This document shows positions 16,668-26,326 of a stretch of DNA of 64,000 nucleotides, piece after piece. Position 1 is the stretch's first letter. Every line of letters begins with the position of its first letter. The stretch is taken from assembly GCA_947457255.1 (NCBI GenBank), contig CANGUZ010000005.1, forward strand, positions 1 through 64,000. Direction: 5' to 3'. The notes below the pieces were generated by a model. That model had not been told where the DNA came from, ran no database searches, and was given only the letters and a program-made list of their open reading frames with translations. Source of the DNA: Flavobacteriaceae bacterium (GTDB taxonomy: Bacteria; Bacteroidota; Bacteroidia; Flavobacteriales; Flavobacteriaceae). The position numbers and the translations under genes were made by a program.

Positions 16668-17213
16668 ATGACAACCCATCTTGCACTGCTGCGCGGCATC
16701 AATGTTTCTGGTCACAATACCCTCAAAATGGAGGCGCTCATAGCCACTCTTGAGGGCATAGGGTTTCTGAATGTGCAGACCTACATCCAGTCAGGTAACG
16801 TTTTTGTAGATACTCTAGAGGAGCAACCTGCCAAAGTAGGCTTTCTCATCAAGCAGGAAATTTTCAAGGTTTTTGGTCACGAAGTCCCCGTTGTGGTTAT
16901 TGGCAAACAAGATTTAGAAGCCTGTTTCCAAAACAATCCTTTTTTGAAAGCGACTCAGGTAGATACCAAGAAATTGTATGTGGCTTTTATCTCGACGAGC
17001 TTGCGAAGCGACAGCATTAACGATTTAAAGATGAGTCAGGTCAAACCCGACGAAGCTCACATTGACGCCAGTAGAATTTATATCAAATATGCTGTTGGAG
17101 CCGGAAAAACGCGATTGGAACAAAAATACATTGAGAAAAAATTAAACGTTAACGCCACCATCCGCAATTGGAATTCGGTAACGCAGTTATTAAAACTATA
17201 CGAGGAGCGATAG
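16668..17213 (+). CDS. DUF1697 family protein
   Basis: 181 residues from the chosen start MTTHLALLRGINVSGHN, which is where DUF1697 proteins normally begin (xxALLRGINVGGxN). Conserved family segments follow: TYIQSGNVFVDT, the PFLKATQVDTKKLYVAFIS region, and a final KYIEKKLNVNATIRNWNSVTQLLKL. An in-frame ATG at 16644 was rejected because it overlaps a -7 box. The family is widespread and cytoplasmic, with no demonstrated biochemical activity. The gene is divergent from the HEPN-like protein. Confidence 0.88.
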   Translation: MTTHLALLRGINVSGHNTLKMEALIATLEGIGFLNVQTYIQSGNVFVDTLEEQPAKVGFLIKQEIFKVFGHEVPVVVIGKQDLEACFQNNPFLKATQVDTKKLYVAFISTSLRSDSINDLKMSQVKPDEAHIDASRIYIKYAVGAGKTRLEQKYIEKKLNVNATIRNWNSVTQLLKLYEER

Positions 17214-17318
17214 GCTAACACTATTTAAAAATGCTAAAGATTTATTAATTTAGAATCAAATGCAACGCTAGTATTTTAAAAATCATAAATTTACTTGAAC
17301 AAACAGAACACTTTTAAG

Positions 17319-18800
17319 ATGAAATCGAAACTAACTTTTATCACCACCGTCTTGTTAGCGGCCCTAACTTGGGCACAAACAGGAACTCCTACCGATTATT
17401 TAACTAATCAGTTTCATAAGGAAAGAAGAGAAGCCTTGCGCAAAAAGATGCCGAAGAACAGTGTCGCTGTATTTTTTGCCAACCCGATACGCAATCGAGC
17501 CAATGATGTAGATTATGTGTACCATCAAGACCCTAATTTTTATTACCTAACAGGATATTCAGAGCCTAATAGCGTATTACTCATTTTTTCTGACAATCAA
17601 ACCAACAAAGAAGGTAAGACCTATAACGAACTGCTGTATGTGCAAGAAAAAAATCCTAAAGAAGAACTTTGGACGGGTATTCGACTTGGGACTGAAGGGG
17701 CTAAAAACAAATTGGGGTTTGAGAATTCTTTGAATGGAAGAGAATTTCTAAAATCGGGTATCGATTTTTACAGTTTTGATAACGTTCTTTTTACAGATTT
17801 TGAAGAAGACGTTCGAAATGAAAAAAGAGAAGAGGCTGATTTGTACAAATTGATCGCTTCTTTTAAAAGTCAAACAGGCTATAACGTTGCTGTTGAAACT
17901 GCCAACGGGGCTACTTTTCAGAAAGAAAACAAACAAAAAAGTATTTCATCTAAAAGTGCGAATATCAATGTGTCGGCATTGGAAACCTATATGGCGAGTT
18001 TGCGAGAGATTAAATCTAAGGAAGAACTGGTTTTGTTGACTAAAGCGATTCGCATTTCGGCTGTAGGTCAAATCGAAACGATGAAAGCCATGCATCCCGG
18101 TATGTCTGAAGCAGAAATACAAGGTGTACATGAATTTGTTTACAAAAAATACGGTAGCGAATACGAAGGTTATCCTTCTATTGTGGGTGGCGGTAACAAC
18201 GGTTGCGTGTTGCATTATGTAGAAAACAGTAAAACTAAAGTCGATAATGAATTGGTGCTAATGGATTTGGGTGCCGAATATCATGGCTACACTGCCGATG
18301 TAACCCGAACCATTCCAGCCAATGGTACTTTTTCTGTAGAACAAAAATTGATTTATGATTTGGTGTACGAGGCACAAGAATCCGGTATTGCTGAGGTAAA
18401 AATTGGGAACAGTTTTGCCGCTCCCGATCAAGTAGCACGCAGAATAATCAGTAACGGTTTGTTAAAACTGGGAATCATCAACAAGTTGGAAGAGGCTAGA
18501 ACCTATTTTCCACACGGGACTTCGCACCATATTGGCTTAGACGTTCACGACCCTGGCGCTTACAACACCTTTGAAGAGAATATGGTGCTTACGGTCGAAC
18601 CAGGGATTTATATTCCCATAGGCAGCAATTGTGATAAAAAATGGTGGGGAATAGCCGTTAGAATTGAAGATGATATCTTAGTCACTACAAAAGGTCCTGT
18701 AAATTTATCGGCTGAAGCTCCAAGAAAATCAAATGAAATAGAAGCGCTGATGAAGCAAAAAAGTGTTTTGGATGCCTTTAGTTTACCTAATTTAGATTGA
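17319..18800 (+). CDS. pepP: Exported Xaa-Pro aminopeptidase, M24B family
   Basis: 493 residues from the ATG at 17319. An upstream in-frame TTG at 17295 was rejected because the signal peptide begins at MKSKLTFITTVLLAALTWAQ. An aminopeptidase P N-terminal domain (about 30-180, DVDYVYHQDPNFYYLTGY) precedes the pita-bread metallopeptidase domain. The five metal ligands can be seen: two Asp in LMDLGAEYHGYTADVTRT (about 315 and 326), His in HGTSHHIGLDVH, Glu in TVEPGIY and Glu in AVRIEDD. It removes N-terminal residues before proline, here presumably in the periplasm. It is the first gene of a three-gene operon with the M1 peptidase (7 bases on) and the patatin. Confidence 0.93.
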   Translation: MKSKLTFITTVLLAALTWAQTGTPTDYLTNQFHKERREALRKKMPKNSVAVFFANPIRNRANDVDYVYHQDPNFYYLTGYSEPNSVLLIFSDNQTNKEGKTYNELLYVQEKNPKEELWTGIRLGTEGAKNKLGFENSLNGREFLKSGIDFYSFDNVLFTDFEEDVRNEKREEADLYKLIASFKSQTGYNVAVETANGATFQKENKQKSISSKSANINVSALETYMASLREIKSKEELVLLTKAIRISAVGQIETMKAMHPGMSEAEIQGVHEFVYKKYGSEYEGYPSIVGGGNNGCVLHYVENSKTKVDNELVLMDLGAEYHGYTADVTRTIPANGTFSVEQKLIYDLVYEAQESGIAEVKIGNSFAAPDQVARRIISNGLLKLGIINKLEEARTYFPHGTSHHIGLDVHDPGAYNTFEENMVLTVEPGIYIPIGSNCDKKWWGIAVRIEDDILVTTKGPVNLSAEAPRKSNEIEALMKQKSVLDAFSLPNLD

Positions 18801-18807
18801 TAAAACC

Positions 18808-20901
18808 ATGAAGTTGCTGCTCCTCCTAGTTTCGGTTTTTACCTTTGCACAGCATACAGAAGTAGTTGATTTTAAAACTATTAATGCTACTTTAGAGATA
18901 AACCCAATCAAACGGAATGTAGTTGGTAAATGCGAGTATGCTTTTGAAGTAAATCAAAAAACCGACACCATTAGGATTGATGCTCAGAAAATGGAGTTTT
19001 CGAATGTAAAAATTAATGGGTTTGATGTAAAATTCAAATCCAATAAAAAGCAATTTTTACTCTTTGAAGGTTTTAAAAACGGAGCAAACACCTTAACGTT
19101 CAATTATGAAGCTTTTCCTACTCAAGCCATGTATTTCGTGAATTGGGATTTTTCAAAGGAAATGAATACACCTGAAAAAGTACAAGGACAAATTTGGACA
19201 CAGGGACAAGGCAGATATACCAGCAATTGGTTGCCTAGTTTTGATGACGTAAATGAGAAAGTGGTTTTTGGTTTGACTATTGCTTTTCATAAAAGTTTTG
19301 AAGTTATTTCTAACGGAGTTTTAGTAAATAAAACTGAAAATGGCGATAGTATTTCATGGCACTATCAAATGCAAAAGCCTATGAGTAGTTACTTGCTGGT
19401 ACTAGCTATTGGTCATTTTCAAAAACAAACACAAATAGCAAATTCACAAATTCCTTTAGAGTTTTACTATGAAAATGGCGATAGTAACAAAATAGAACCA
19501 ACCTACAGATACAGTAAACAAGTGTTCGATTTTTTTGAAAAAGAAATAGGCATTCCTTATCCTTGGGAAGTTTATCGGCAAATACCAGTTCGAGATTTTC
19601 TTTATGCAGGTATGGAAAACACTACAACAACCCTATTTTCTAGAGATTTTGTTGTTGACAGCATTGGTTATAATGACAGGAATTATCTCAATATCAATGC
19701 GCACGAACTAGCGCATCAATGGTTTGGAAATGTAGTAACCGCTAAGTCGGGAAAAGAACATTGGCTTCAAGAAGGTTTTGCAACTTATTATTCGTTATTG
19801 GCAGAACGAGAAGTTTTTGGAGAACAGTATTTTTACAACGAATTATACAAATCATCCAGGCAAATTGCTCAGGCTTCAAAAACAGATACCATTCCAGTTT
19901 TAAACGAAAAAGCGAGTTCATTAACCTTTTATCAAAAAGGAGCTTGGGCATTACATGTCTTGCGAGAAGCTTTAGGTAAAGACAAATTCAATTTAGCAGT
20001 AAAAAAGTACCTAGAAAAATGTGCATTTCAAAACGTGACAACTGATGATTTTTTGATTGAAATTGATTTAATTTCTGATTACGATACAAAATCCTTTCGA
20101 AAAAGATGGTTAGAAAGTAGTGTTTTTCCCAATGAGGAAGTTAATGCTTTACTTCAAAAAAATGATTTTATGAAGCAATACCTACAATTATTAGAGACAC
20201 CTTTAGATATAGTTAAAGATAAAGAGTTAATTGTAAAACTAATGAAGAGCGATGTTTATTTTCCTGTAAAAGAGTTGTTGGTATATCAATCGGCTTCAAA
20301 AGTATTTGAACAAAAGCACTATTTATTAATTGAAGCTTTAAAAACAAACGAATTGCATGTTCGCCAAGCTGTAGCTTCCAGTATGGCAGCTATTCCAGAA
20401 AGCTTTCGCGAGCAGTATGAAATGTTGTTGAAGGATAGATCCTATGAAACACAAGAAATAGCCCTATTCAATTTGTGGAAGCAATTTCCTAAATTTAGAG
20501 AAAAATATATTGAACTTTCAAAGAACTGGATTGGTTTTGAAGATAAAAATTTAAAATTACAGTATCTTTCATTAGCCTATTTAACATATAAAAAGGATGC
20601 TAAAAAATTCAAAATCTATCAGGAATTGTTAAGTTATACAGGAACTAATTATGATTCAGGTATTCAACAAAATGCTTTGCAAAAATTATTAAATTTAAAA
20701 ATTAATACGAAAGAAATTTTTAGAAGTTTGGCTTATGCTACTGGAAATCATCGTTGGCAATTTGTAAAATTCTCTCGAGACACCATTCGTAATTTAATAA
20801 AAGAAGAAAAAAATAGGGCTATTTTTAATGAGATTCTCCCTGAATTGCCCATTAGAGAAAAAACCCAATTGCAACGATTACTAGATGAAAAACGTATTTA
20901 A
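18808..20901 (+). CDS. Exported M1 family metallo-aminopeptidase
   Basis: 697 residues with a short signal peptide (MKLLLLLVSVFTFAQ). The gluzincin signature is HELAHQWFGN near residue 299, with the third zinc ligand in WLQEGFATYYSLL about 19 residues later. The upstream exopeptidase-type motif appears as AGMENTTTTLF in place of GAMEN. The N-terminal beta-saddle domain covers about 20-210 and a helical C-terminal domain covers about 430-690. It cleaves N-terminal residues from peptides, probably outside the inner membrane, and so complements PepP encoded upstream. Seven bases separate the two genes and two bases separate it from the patatin gene. Confidence 0.93.
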   Translation: MKLLLLLVSVFTFAQHTEVVDFKTINATLEINPIKRNVVGKCEYAFEVNQKTDTIRIDAQKMEFSNVKINGFDVKFKSNKKQFLLFEGFKNGANTLTFNYEAFPTQAMYFVNWDFSKEMNTPEKVQGQIWTQGQGRYTSNWLPSFDDVNEKVVFGLTIAFHKSFEVISNGVLVNKTENGDSISWHYQMQKPMSSYLLVLAIGHFQKQTQIANSQIPLEFYYENGDSNKIEPTYRYSKQVFDFFEKEIGIPYPWEVYRQIPVRDFLYAGMENTTTTLFSRDFVVDSIGYNDRNYLNINAHELAHQWFGNVVTAKSGKEHWLQEGFATYYSLLAEREVFGEQYFYNELYKSSRQIAQASKTDTIPVLNEKASSLTFYQKGAWALHVLREALGKDKFNLAVKKYLEKCAFQNVTTDDFLIEIDLISDYDTKSFRKRWLESSVFPNEEVNALLQKNDFMKQYLQLLETPLDIVKDKELIVKLMKSDVYFPVKELLVYQSASKVFEQKHYLLIEALKTNELHVRQAVASSMAAIPESFREQYEMLLKDRSYETQEIALFNLWKQFPKFREKYIELSKNWIGFEDKNLKLQYLSLAYLTYKKDAKKFKIYQELLSYTGTNYDSGIQQNALQKLLNLKINTKEIFRSLAYATGNHRWQFVKFSRDTIRNLIKEEKNRAIFNEILPELPIREKTQLQRLLDEKRI

Positions 20902-20903
20902 TT

Positions 20904-21809
20904 ATGAGAGCATTAGTCATTTCTGGAGGTGGTAGTAAAGGAGCATTTGCTGGCGGGGTTGCGCAATATTTATTAGAAGAAAAAAATCATAATTATGATT
21001 TGCTTTTGGGTACCTCGACAGGAAGTTTATTAATTCCGCATTTGGCTTTAGGAAAAGTCGACAAAATTCGAAATATTTACACCAATGTGAGTATGGATAA
21101 AATTTTTGATATAAATCCTTTTTTAGTCAAGCATAAAGACCATTTTAATACTGTCTCTATCAATCATTTTAATGTGTTTCTTCAGTTTATTAAAGGGCGA
21201 AGAACTTTTGGTGAAAGTCACCGACTTAGAAATTATATTGCCGCAAATTTTACGAGAGAAGAATTCAATACACTCAAAGCATCTCCAACAAATGTTATTG
21301 TTACGGTTACCAATCTTTCTAGAAATGAAGTGGAGTATAAAAGCATAAAAGATTTTAATTATAATGAGTTTTGTGATTGGATTTGGATTTCATGCAATTA
21401 CATTCCGTTTATGAGTTTAGTTAATAAAAACGGATTTGAGTATGGTGATGGCGGGTTCTCTAGTTTAGTTCCTATTCGAGAAGCCATTCAAAGAGGCGCA
21501 AAAGAAATTGATGTCGTTATATTAGAAACCGAAGTGCAAACTCAAGCTAGGGTTATAGGAAAGAATCCTTTTTCGCTGATGGTCGATTTGTTTCAAACCC
21601 TTTTAAATCAGGTCGAAAAACACGACATAACCATCGGGAAGTTGTCTGCAAAAAATAAAGATGTCAAACTAAACCTGTATTATACACCAATAAAATTAAC
21701 GGATAATGCATTAATTTTCAATAAAGTAAGCATGAAAGATTGGTGGCATCAAGGGCATGAATACGCTAAAAACAAAAGCGAAATCATGAGTGAAATTAAA
21801 GATTTATAA
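20904..21809 (+). CDS. Patatin-like phospholipase
   Basis: 301 residues with the patatin signatures in order: the oxyanion loop GGGSKGAF at residues 8-15, the nucleophile elbow GTSTG at about 36-40 (catalytic Ser), and the dyad Asp in YGDGGFSS at about 181. No signal peptide is seen, so it is cytoplasmic or membrane-peripheral, although both preceding genes encode exported enzymes. It would hydrolyse acyl esters of lipids. The gene begins two bases after the M1 peptidase stop codon. Its last six bases overlap the end of the convergent gene at 21804. Confidence 0.92.
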   Translation: MRALVISGGGSKGAFAGGVAQYLLEEKNHNYDLLLGTSTGSLLIPHLALGKVDKIRNIYTNVSMDKIFDINPFLVKHKDHFNTVSINHFNVFLQFIKGRRTFGESHRLRNYIAANFTREEFNTLKASPTNVIVTVTNLSRNEVEYKSIKDFNYNEFCDWIWISCNYIPFMSLVNKNGFEYGDGGFSSLVPIREAIQRGAKEIDVVILETEVQTQARVIGKNPFSLMVDLFQTLLNQVEKHDITIGKLSAKNKDVKLNLYYTPIKLTDNALIFNKVSMKDWWHQGHEYAKNKSEIMSEIKDL

Positions 21810-22325
21810 AAACTCGTTTATCTCATTTTTTAGAAAGCTTAAAGCCGCATTACTAGGAGTTTGTTTATCCATTAAATCACTTAAAATAACTTCGCGCAAC
21901 TTATCAGCGCTGTCTACTCGTTCGCTCATATTGGCTTTGCGAATCATTTGTATGGTTGCATTTTTTGCAGTTACAATAATAGTCCAACATTCGTTAGACA
22001 TGTAGATTTGTTGTGATAAATTATGTTCAAATTCTTGTTCTATTTGCGAAATTATATAATTCTCATAATCGTTTTTGTTAGAAGAAATAGGAGTAATGCG
22101 AATTAATAATTTAGTAGGATTAATGCGCTCTAAATATAAAGTCATGCGCTCAAAAGCCTGAAGTCGGAGCGGTAAAGCGTCTTTTTGAGCTTCTTTGTTT
22201 AATAAATAGCGTCGTCTTCCTTCTTCGTTTTTAGTGTGCAATTCAAAAAAATAATAAGCCACAACTCCGGTAATTAAAGCGGGCAAAGTATAAGCAAGCA
22301 ATTCTATTATTTTGGTAGCGTCCAT
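21804..22325 (-). CDS. Membrane-anchored hypothetical protein (DUF7935-like)
   Basis: 173 residues. One N-terminal transmembrane helix (LLAYTLPALITGVVAYYFF) is followed by a charged helical cytoplasmic part with RRRYLLNKEAQKDALPLRLQAFERMTLYLERINP, conserved in a flavobacterial family of unknown function. The remainder is alpha/beta and ends in a helical tail. The stop codon overlaps the 3' end of the convergent patatin gene, so both transcripts must terminate inside the opposing gene. Function is unknown. Confidence 0.75.
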   Translation of the reverse strand: MDATKIIELLAYTLPALITGVVAYYFFELHTKNEEGRRRYLLNKEAQKDALPLRLQAFERMTLYLERINPTKLLIRITPISSNKNDYENYIISQIEQEFEHNLSQQIYMSNECWTIIVTAKNATIQMIRKANMSERVDSADKLREVILSDLMDKQTPSNAALSFLKNEINEFL

Positions 22326-22406
22326 TTTTGTTTATTTTATGGCAACAAAAATAGGATATAACTAGTAGAACCAAAACGGAAAAGGATTTTTTTTCGAATT
22401 TAATCT

Positions 22407-22414
22407 TACTTTTG
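22407..22414 (+). promoter_or_regulatory. Candidate -7 box of the TSUP gene
   Basis: TACTTTTG matches TAnnTTTG, 13 bases before the ATG at 22428, which implies a leader of only a few bases. No -33 TTG is clear. Confidence 0.4.
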
Positions 22415-22427
22415 ATAAAATTTATCG

Positions 22428-23201
22428 ATGTCTGAATCTGCAATTTTATTGTTTTTGTGCTTAGCTGCATTTGCTGCTGGCTTTGTCGATGCTGTTGTAG
22501 GTGGTGGTGGTTTAATTCAAACTCCTATGGGTTTAATTCTTTTGCCCAATTTGCCAGTCGCAACAGTTATAGGAACCTTGAAAATTCCTTCCTTTAGCGG
22601 AACCTTTTTTGCTGCTTTTCAATACCTCAAAAAAGTAAAAATGAATTGGAAGTTGCTACTCATTATGATGGTTTTAGCAGTGCCATCCGCTTTTTTAGGG
22701 TCTACGGTATTGACTTATGTAAGTAATGATTTCATGAAACCTCTGTTGCTTGTTGTACTTTCGTTATTGGTAGTGTATACCTATGTAAAGAAAAATTTCG
22801 GATTACATGCTGAGAAATTTCATTCCTCAAAACAACAAATTTTATATGCCATATTAATTAGTTTTTTTATTGGCTTCTATGACGGATTTATAGGTCCAGG
22901 AACAGGAAGTTTTTTAGTTTTGGCTTTTGTAATTCTCTTGGGTTACGATTTTCTTCAAGCTTCTGCTAACGCAAAAATGGTCAACTTAGCTACTAATTTT
23001 GGTTCTATTTGCTTGTTTGTCATCAAAGGAAAAATCATTTGGATGATTGCTATTCCAATGGCGATTTGCAATGCTATTGGTGGATTTATAGGAGCAAAAT
23101 TGGCTATAAAGAAAGGCAATACATTCATTCGAATTTTCTTTTTGATTGTTGTGGTTGGCACATTAATCCGATTTGCGTATGATGTGTTTCTTAAAAAATA
23201 A
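22428..23201 (+). CDS. TSUP family permease (sulfite exporter TauE/SafE)
   Basis: 257 residues with about seven to eight transmembrane helices. The N-terminal motif AFAAGFVDAVVGGGGLIQTP and the internal repeat IGFYDGFIGPGTGSFLVLAFVILLGYDFLQASANAKMVNLATN are the two TSUP halves. Members move sulfite, sulfoacetate, taurine-derived or other organic anions across the inner membrane. The substrate cannot be read from the sequence. Monocistronic, ahead of the helicase gene. Confidence 0.92.
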   Translation: MSESAILLFLCLAAFAAGFVDAVVGGGGLIQTPMGLILLPNLPVATVIGTLKIPSFSGTFFAAFQYLKKVKMNWKLLLIMMVLAVPSAFLGSTVLTYVSNDFMKPLLLVVLSLLVVYTYVKKNFGLHAEKFHSSKQQILYAILISFFIGFYDGFIGPGTGSFLVLAFVILLGYDFLQASANAKMVNLATNFGSICLFVIKGKIIWMIAIPMAICNAIGGFIGAKLAIKKGNTFIRIFFLIVVVGTLIRFAYDVFLKK

Positions 23202-23262
23202 AAACACTCATAAATTCTAAAAGGAATTACATTCAGGCTCTAAATTCTTCATTCTAAATCGC

Positions 23263-23270
23263 TATTTTTG
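23263..23270 (+). promoter_or_regulatory. Candidate -7 box of the UvrD-type helicase gene
   Basis: TATTTTTG matches TAnnTTTG and lies 23 bases before the ATG at 23294. No -33 TTG at the usual distance. Confidence 0.4.
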
Positions 23271-23293
23271 CATACAACAATTCCATTTTAGAA

Positions 23294-25627
23294 ATGCAGC
23301 AATACATTAGCCAACTCAACGAAGCACAACAAGAACCCGTTCTCCAAAAAGACGGGCCAATGATAATTATTGCTGGCGCTGGTTCTGGAAAAACACGGGT
23401 ACTCACCATTAGAATTGCTTATTTAATGAGCCTTGGTGTAGATGCATTCAGTATTTTAGCATTGACTTTTACGAATAAGGCGGCCCGCGAAATGAAAAAT
23501 CGTATCTCGCAAATTGTAGGTGCCAGCGAAGCTAAAAACCTATGGATGGGAACGTTTCACTCGGTTTTTGCTCGAATTCTTCGCTCTGAGGCTGACAAGT
23601 TGGGTTATCCTTCTAATTTCACTATTTATGATACTCAGGATTCTGTTCGATTGATTTCGGCAGTTATAAAGGAAATGCAATTAGATAAAGATATTTACAA
23701 ACCCAAACAAATTTTAGGACGAATATCTTCTTATAAAAACTCCTTAATTACAGTAAAAGCCTATTTTAATAACCCCGAATTGCAAGAGCAAGACGCCATG
23801 TCTAAAAAGCCTCGACTAGGTGAAATTTATCAAAATTATGTCGAGCGTTGTTTCAAAGCAGGCGCAATGGATTTTGATGATTTGTTATTAAAAACCAATG
23901 AGTTGCTGAATCGTTTTCCAGATGTTTTAGCCAAATACCAAGACCGTTTCAGATACATTTTGGTCGATGAGTACCAAGATACCAATCATTCACAATATTT
24001 AATTGTTCGCGCTTTATCCGATAGATTTCAAAATATTTGTGTCGTTGGTGACGATGCTCAAAGTATTTATGCTTTTCGAGGCGCGAATATCAATAATATT
24101 TTGAATTTTCAGAAAGATTATGAAGGCGTAAAAACCTATCGATTGGAACAAAATTACCGTTCTACCAAAAATATTGTAGAAGCGGCTAATTCGATTATCG
24201 ATAAAAATAAAACCAAATTAGACAAAGTGGTTTGGACAGCAAACGATTTTGGAAACAAAATAAAAGTACATCGTAGCATAACCGATAGTGAAGAAGGTCG
24301 ATTTGTAGCCAGCACCATTTGGGAACAAAAAATGCAAAACCAAATGATGAACGGTAATTTTGCCATTTTGTACCGCACTAATGCGCAATCACGTGCTATG
24401 GAAGATGCGCTCAGAAAACGAGACATTCCGTATCGAATTTATGGAGGTCTGTCGTTTTATCAACGCAAGGAAATTAAAGATGTTTTATGCTATTTGCGAT
24501 TGGTCATTAATCCAAAAGATGAAGAAGCTTTGATTCGTGTGATTAATTACCCGGCTCGTGGAATTGGGGACACTACTATCGAAAAACTTACCATTGCCGC
24601 TAATCATTATAGACGCTCTATTTTTGAAGTGATGCAAAACATCGATAAAATAGATTTGAAACTTAACGCTGGAACCAAGCAAAAGTTACATGATTTTGTG
24701 ATAATGATTAAAAGTTTTCAAGTGATTAACGAGAACCAAGATGCTTTTTATTTAGCCGATCATGTTTCTAAAAAAACGGGATTAGTTCAGGAATTAAAGA
24801 AAGACGCCACACCCGAAGGCATTGCCAGAATTCAGAATATAGAAGAGCTCTTAAACGGTATTAAAGATTTTACCGAAGGTCAAAAAGAAATTGATGGTGC
24901 TCGTGGTGCTTTGTCAGAATTTATGGAAGATGTCGCTTTAGCAACCGATTTAGACAAAGACACTTCTGATGAAGACCGTGTAGCTTTGATGACGATACAT
25001 TTAGCCAAAGGGTTAGAATTTCCATATGTTTTTGTGGTAGGAATGGAAGAGGATCTGTTTCCAAGTGCAATGAGTATGAGTACCCGAAGCGAATTGGAGG
25101 AAGAACGTCGATTGTTCTATGTAGCTTTAACTCGTGCCGAAAAGCAAGCGTATTTGACGTATGCACAATCGCGTTACCGTTGGGGGAAATTAACTGATAG
25201 TGAACCTTCTCGTTTCATAGAAGAAATTAATAGCGAATATCTAGAATACCTTACAGCAGAGGAAACAAATTACCGATACAAACCCATGATTGATAGTGAT
25301 ATTTTTGGAGATATCGATAAGTCGAAATTGCGATTGGCTAAACCAATAGGGGGAACGCCACCAAAGTATATTACGGATAACGAACCAAAATCGGACATCA
25401 ACATTCGGAAATTGAAACCCGTTTCCAGCAACGCACCATCAGGAAGTGCCAATTTATTTGATAATAAACTCACCGTTGGCAATGTAGTCATGCACGAACG
25501 TTTTGGAAAAGGAGAAGTTATTAATCTTGAAGGCGTTGGAGCCGATAAAAAAGCCGAAATTAAGTTTGAAGTAGGTGGAATTAAAAAGTTATTGTTGCGA
25601 TTTGCCAAATTGGATGTGATAGGGTAA
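23294..25627 (+). CDS. uvrD: UvrD/PcrA-type superfamily 1 DNA helicase
   Basis: 777 residues. Walker A GAGSGKT is at residues 28-34, motif Ia FTNKAAREMKNRI, Walker B VDEYQDTN near 223, motif III GDDAQSIYAFRGA, motif IV LEQNYRST, motif V TIHLAKGLEFPYVFVVG and motif VI RRLFYVALTRAEK. The C-terminal tail (residues about 720-777, VGNVVMHERFGKGEVINLEG) is the Tudor-like module of PcrA/UvrD proteins, which contacts RNA polymerase in other bacteria. It unwinds DNA 3' to 5' in nucleotide excision and mismatch repair. The YciO-type gene starts 35 bases downstream. Confidence 0.95.
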   Translation: MQQYISQLNEAQQEPVLQKDGPMIIIAGAGSGKTRVLTIRIAYLMSLGVDAFSILALTFTNKAAREMKNRISQIVGASEAKNLWMGTFHSVFARILRSEADKLGYPSNFTIYDTQDSVRLISAVIKEMQLDKDIYKPKQILGRISSYKNSLITVKAYFNNPELQEQDAMSKKPRLGEIYQNYVERCFKAGAMDFDDLLLKTNELLNRFPDVLAKYQDRFRYILVDEYQDTNHSQYLIVRALSDRFQNICVVGDDAQSIYAFRGANINNILNFQKDYEGVKTYRLEQNYRSTKNIVEAANSIIDKNKTKLDKVVWTANDFGNKIKVHRSITDSEEGRFVASTIWEQKMQNQMMNGNFAILYRTNAQSRAMEDALRKRDIPYRIYGGLSFYQRKEIKDVLCYLRLVINPKDEEALIRVINYPARGIGDTTIEKLTIAANHYRRSIFEVMQNIDKIDLKLNAGTKQKLHDFVIMIKSFQVINENQDAFYLADHVSKKTGLVQELKKDATPEGIARIQNIEELLNGIKDFTEGQKEIDGARGALSEFMEDVALATDLDKDTSDEDRVALMTIHLAKGLEFPYVFVVGMEEDLFPSAMSMSTRSELEEERRLFYVALTRAEKQAYLTYAQSRYRWGKLTDSEPSRFIEEINSEYLEYLTAEETNYRYKPMIDSDIFGDIDKSKLRLAKPIGGTPPKYITDNEPKSDINIRKLKPVSSNAPSGSANLFDNKLTVGNVVMHERFGKGEVINLEGVGADKKAEIKFEVGGIKKLLLRFAKLDVIG

Positions 25628-25662
25628 TTCCTAAATCACAATTCCTAAATCCTAAATTAATC

Positions 25663-26283
25663 ATGTCACAGTTCATAAAAATATACGAAGACAAGCCCAA
25701 CGAAGCTGCTATTAAAAAAGTAGTGGACGTTTTAAAAAATGGTGGACTAGTGATTTATCCAACAGATACCGTTTATGGTTTGGGTTGCGATATTACCAAT
25801 ACAAAAGCATTAGAACGCATTGCAAAAATTAAAGGAGTCAAGTTAGAAAAAGCCAATTTTTCGTTCATCTGTCATGATTTAAGTAATTTATCTGATTATG
25901 TAAAGCAAATTGATACGGCTACTTTTAAGCTGTTAAAAAGAGCTTTGCCTGGGCCATATACTTTTATTTTACCAGGAAATAATAACTTACCAAAGGAATT
26001 TAAAAAGAAAACAACAGTCGGAATTCGTATTCCAAATAACGCAATTGCCTTAGAGATTGTAAAAATGTTGGGCAACCCAATAGTTTCAACTTCAATTCGC
26101 GATGATGACGACGTGATTGAATATACTACAGATCCAGAACTTATTTTTGAGAAATGGCAAAACCATGTCGATATGGTCATTGATGGTGGTTATGGAGACA
26201 ATATGGGGTCGACCATTATTGATGTGTCAGGTCATGAGCCCATTGTTGTCAGAGAAGGCAAAGGAAGTTTGGATATTCTTTAA
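25663..26283 (+). CDS. YrdC-domain protein, YciO type
   Basis: 206 residues with the YrdC fold signature IYPTDTVYGLGCDITNTKAL near residue 30-50. The KxR motif of true threonylcarbamoyl-AMP synthases is not kept (K57-G-V59), and the SxN motif is replaced by S-I-R in VSTSIRDDDD. These changes are typical of the YciO subgroup, whose role is unclear and which does not replace TsaC in E. coli. A second YrdC-domain gene in this window (54526-55110) keeps both motifs. It is probably transcribed with the upstream helicase. Confidence 0.87.
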   Translation: MSQFIKIYEDKPNEAAIKKVVDVLKNGGLVIYPTDTVYGLGCDITNTKALERIAKIKGVKLEKANFSFICHDLSNLSDYVKQIDTATFKLLKRALPGPYTFILPGNNNLPKEFKKKTTVGIRIPNNAIALEIVKMLGNPIVSTSIRDDDDVIEYTTDPELIFEKWQNHVDMVIDGGYGDNMGSTIIDVSGHEPIVVREGKGSLDIL

Positions 26284-26326
26284 TCTCTTTAAGTTTAATT
26301 CCTTGAAGCTCTGCTTCGATTTTTTG

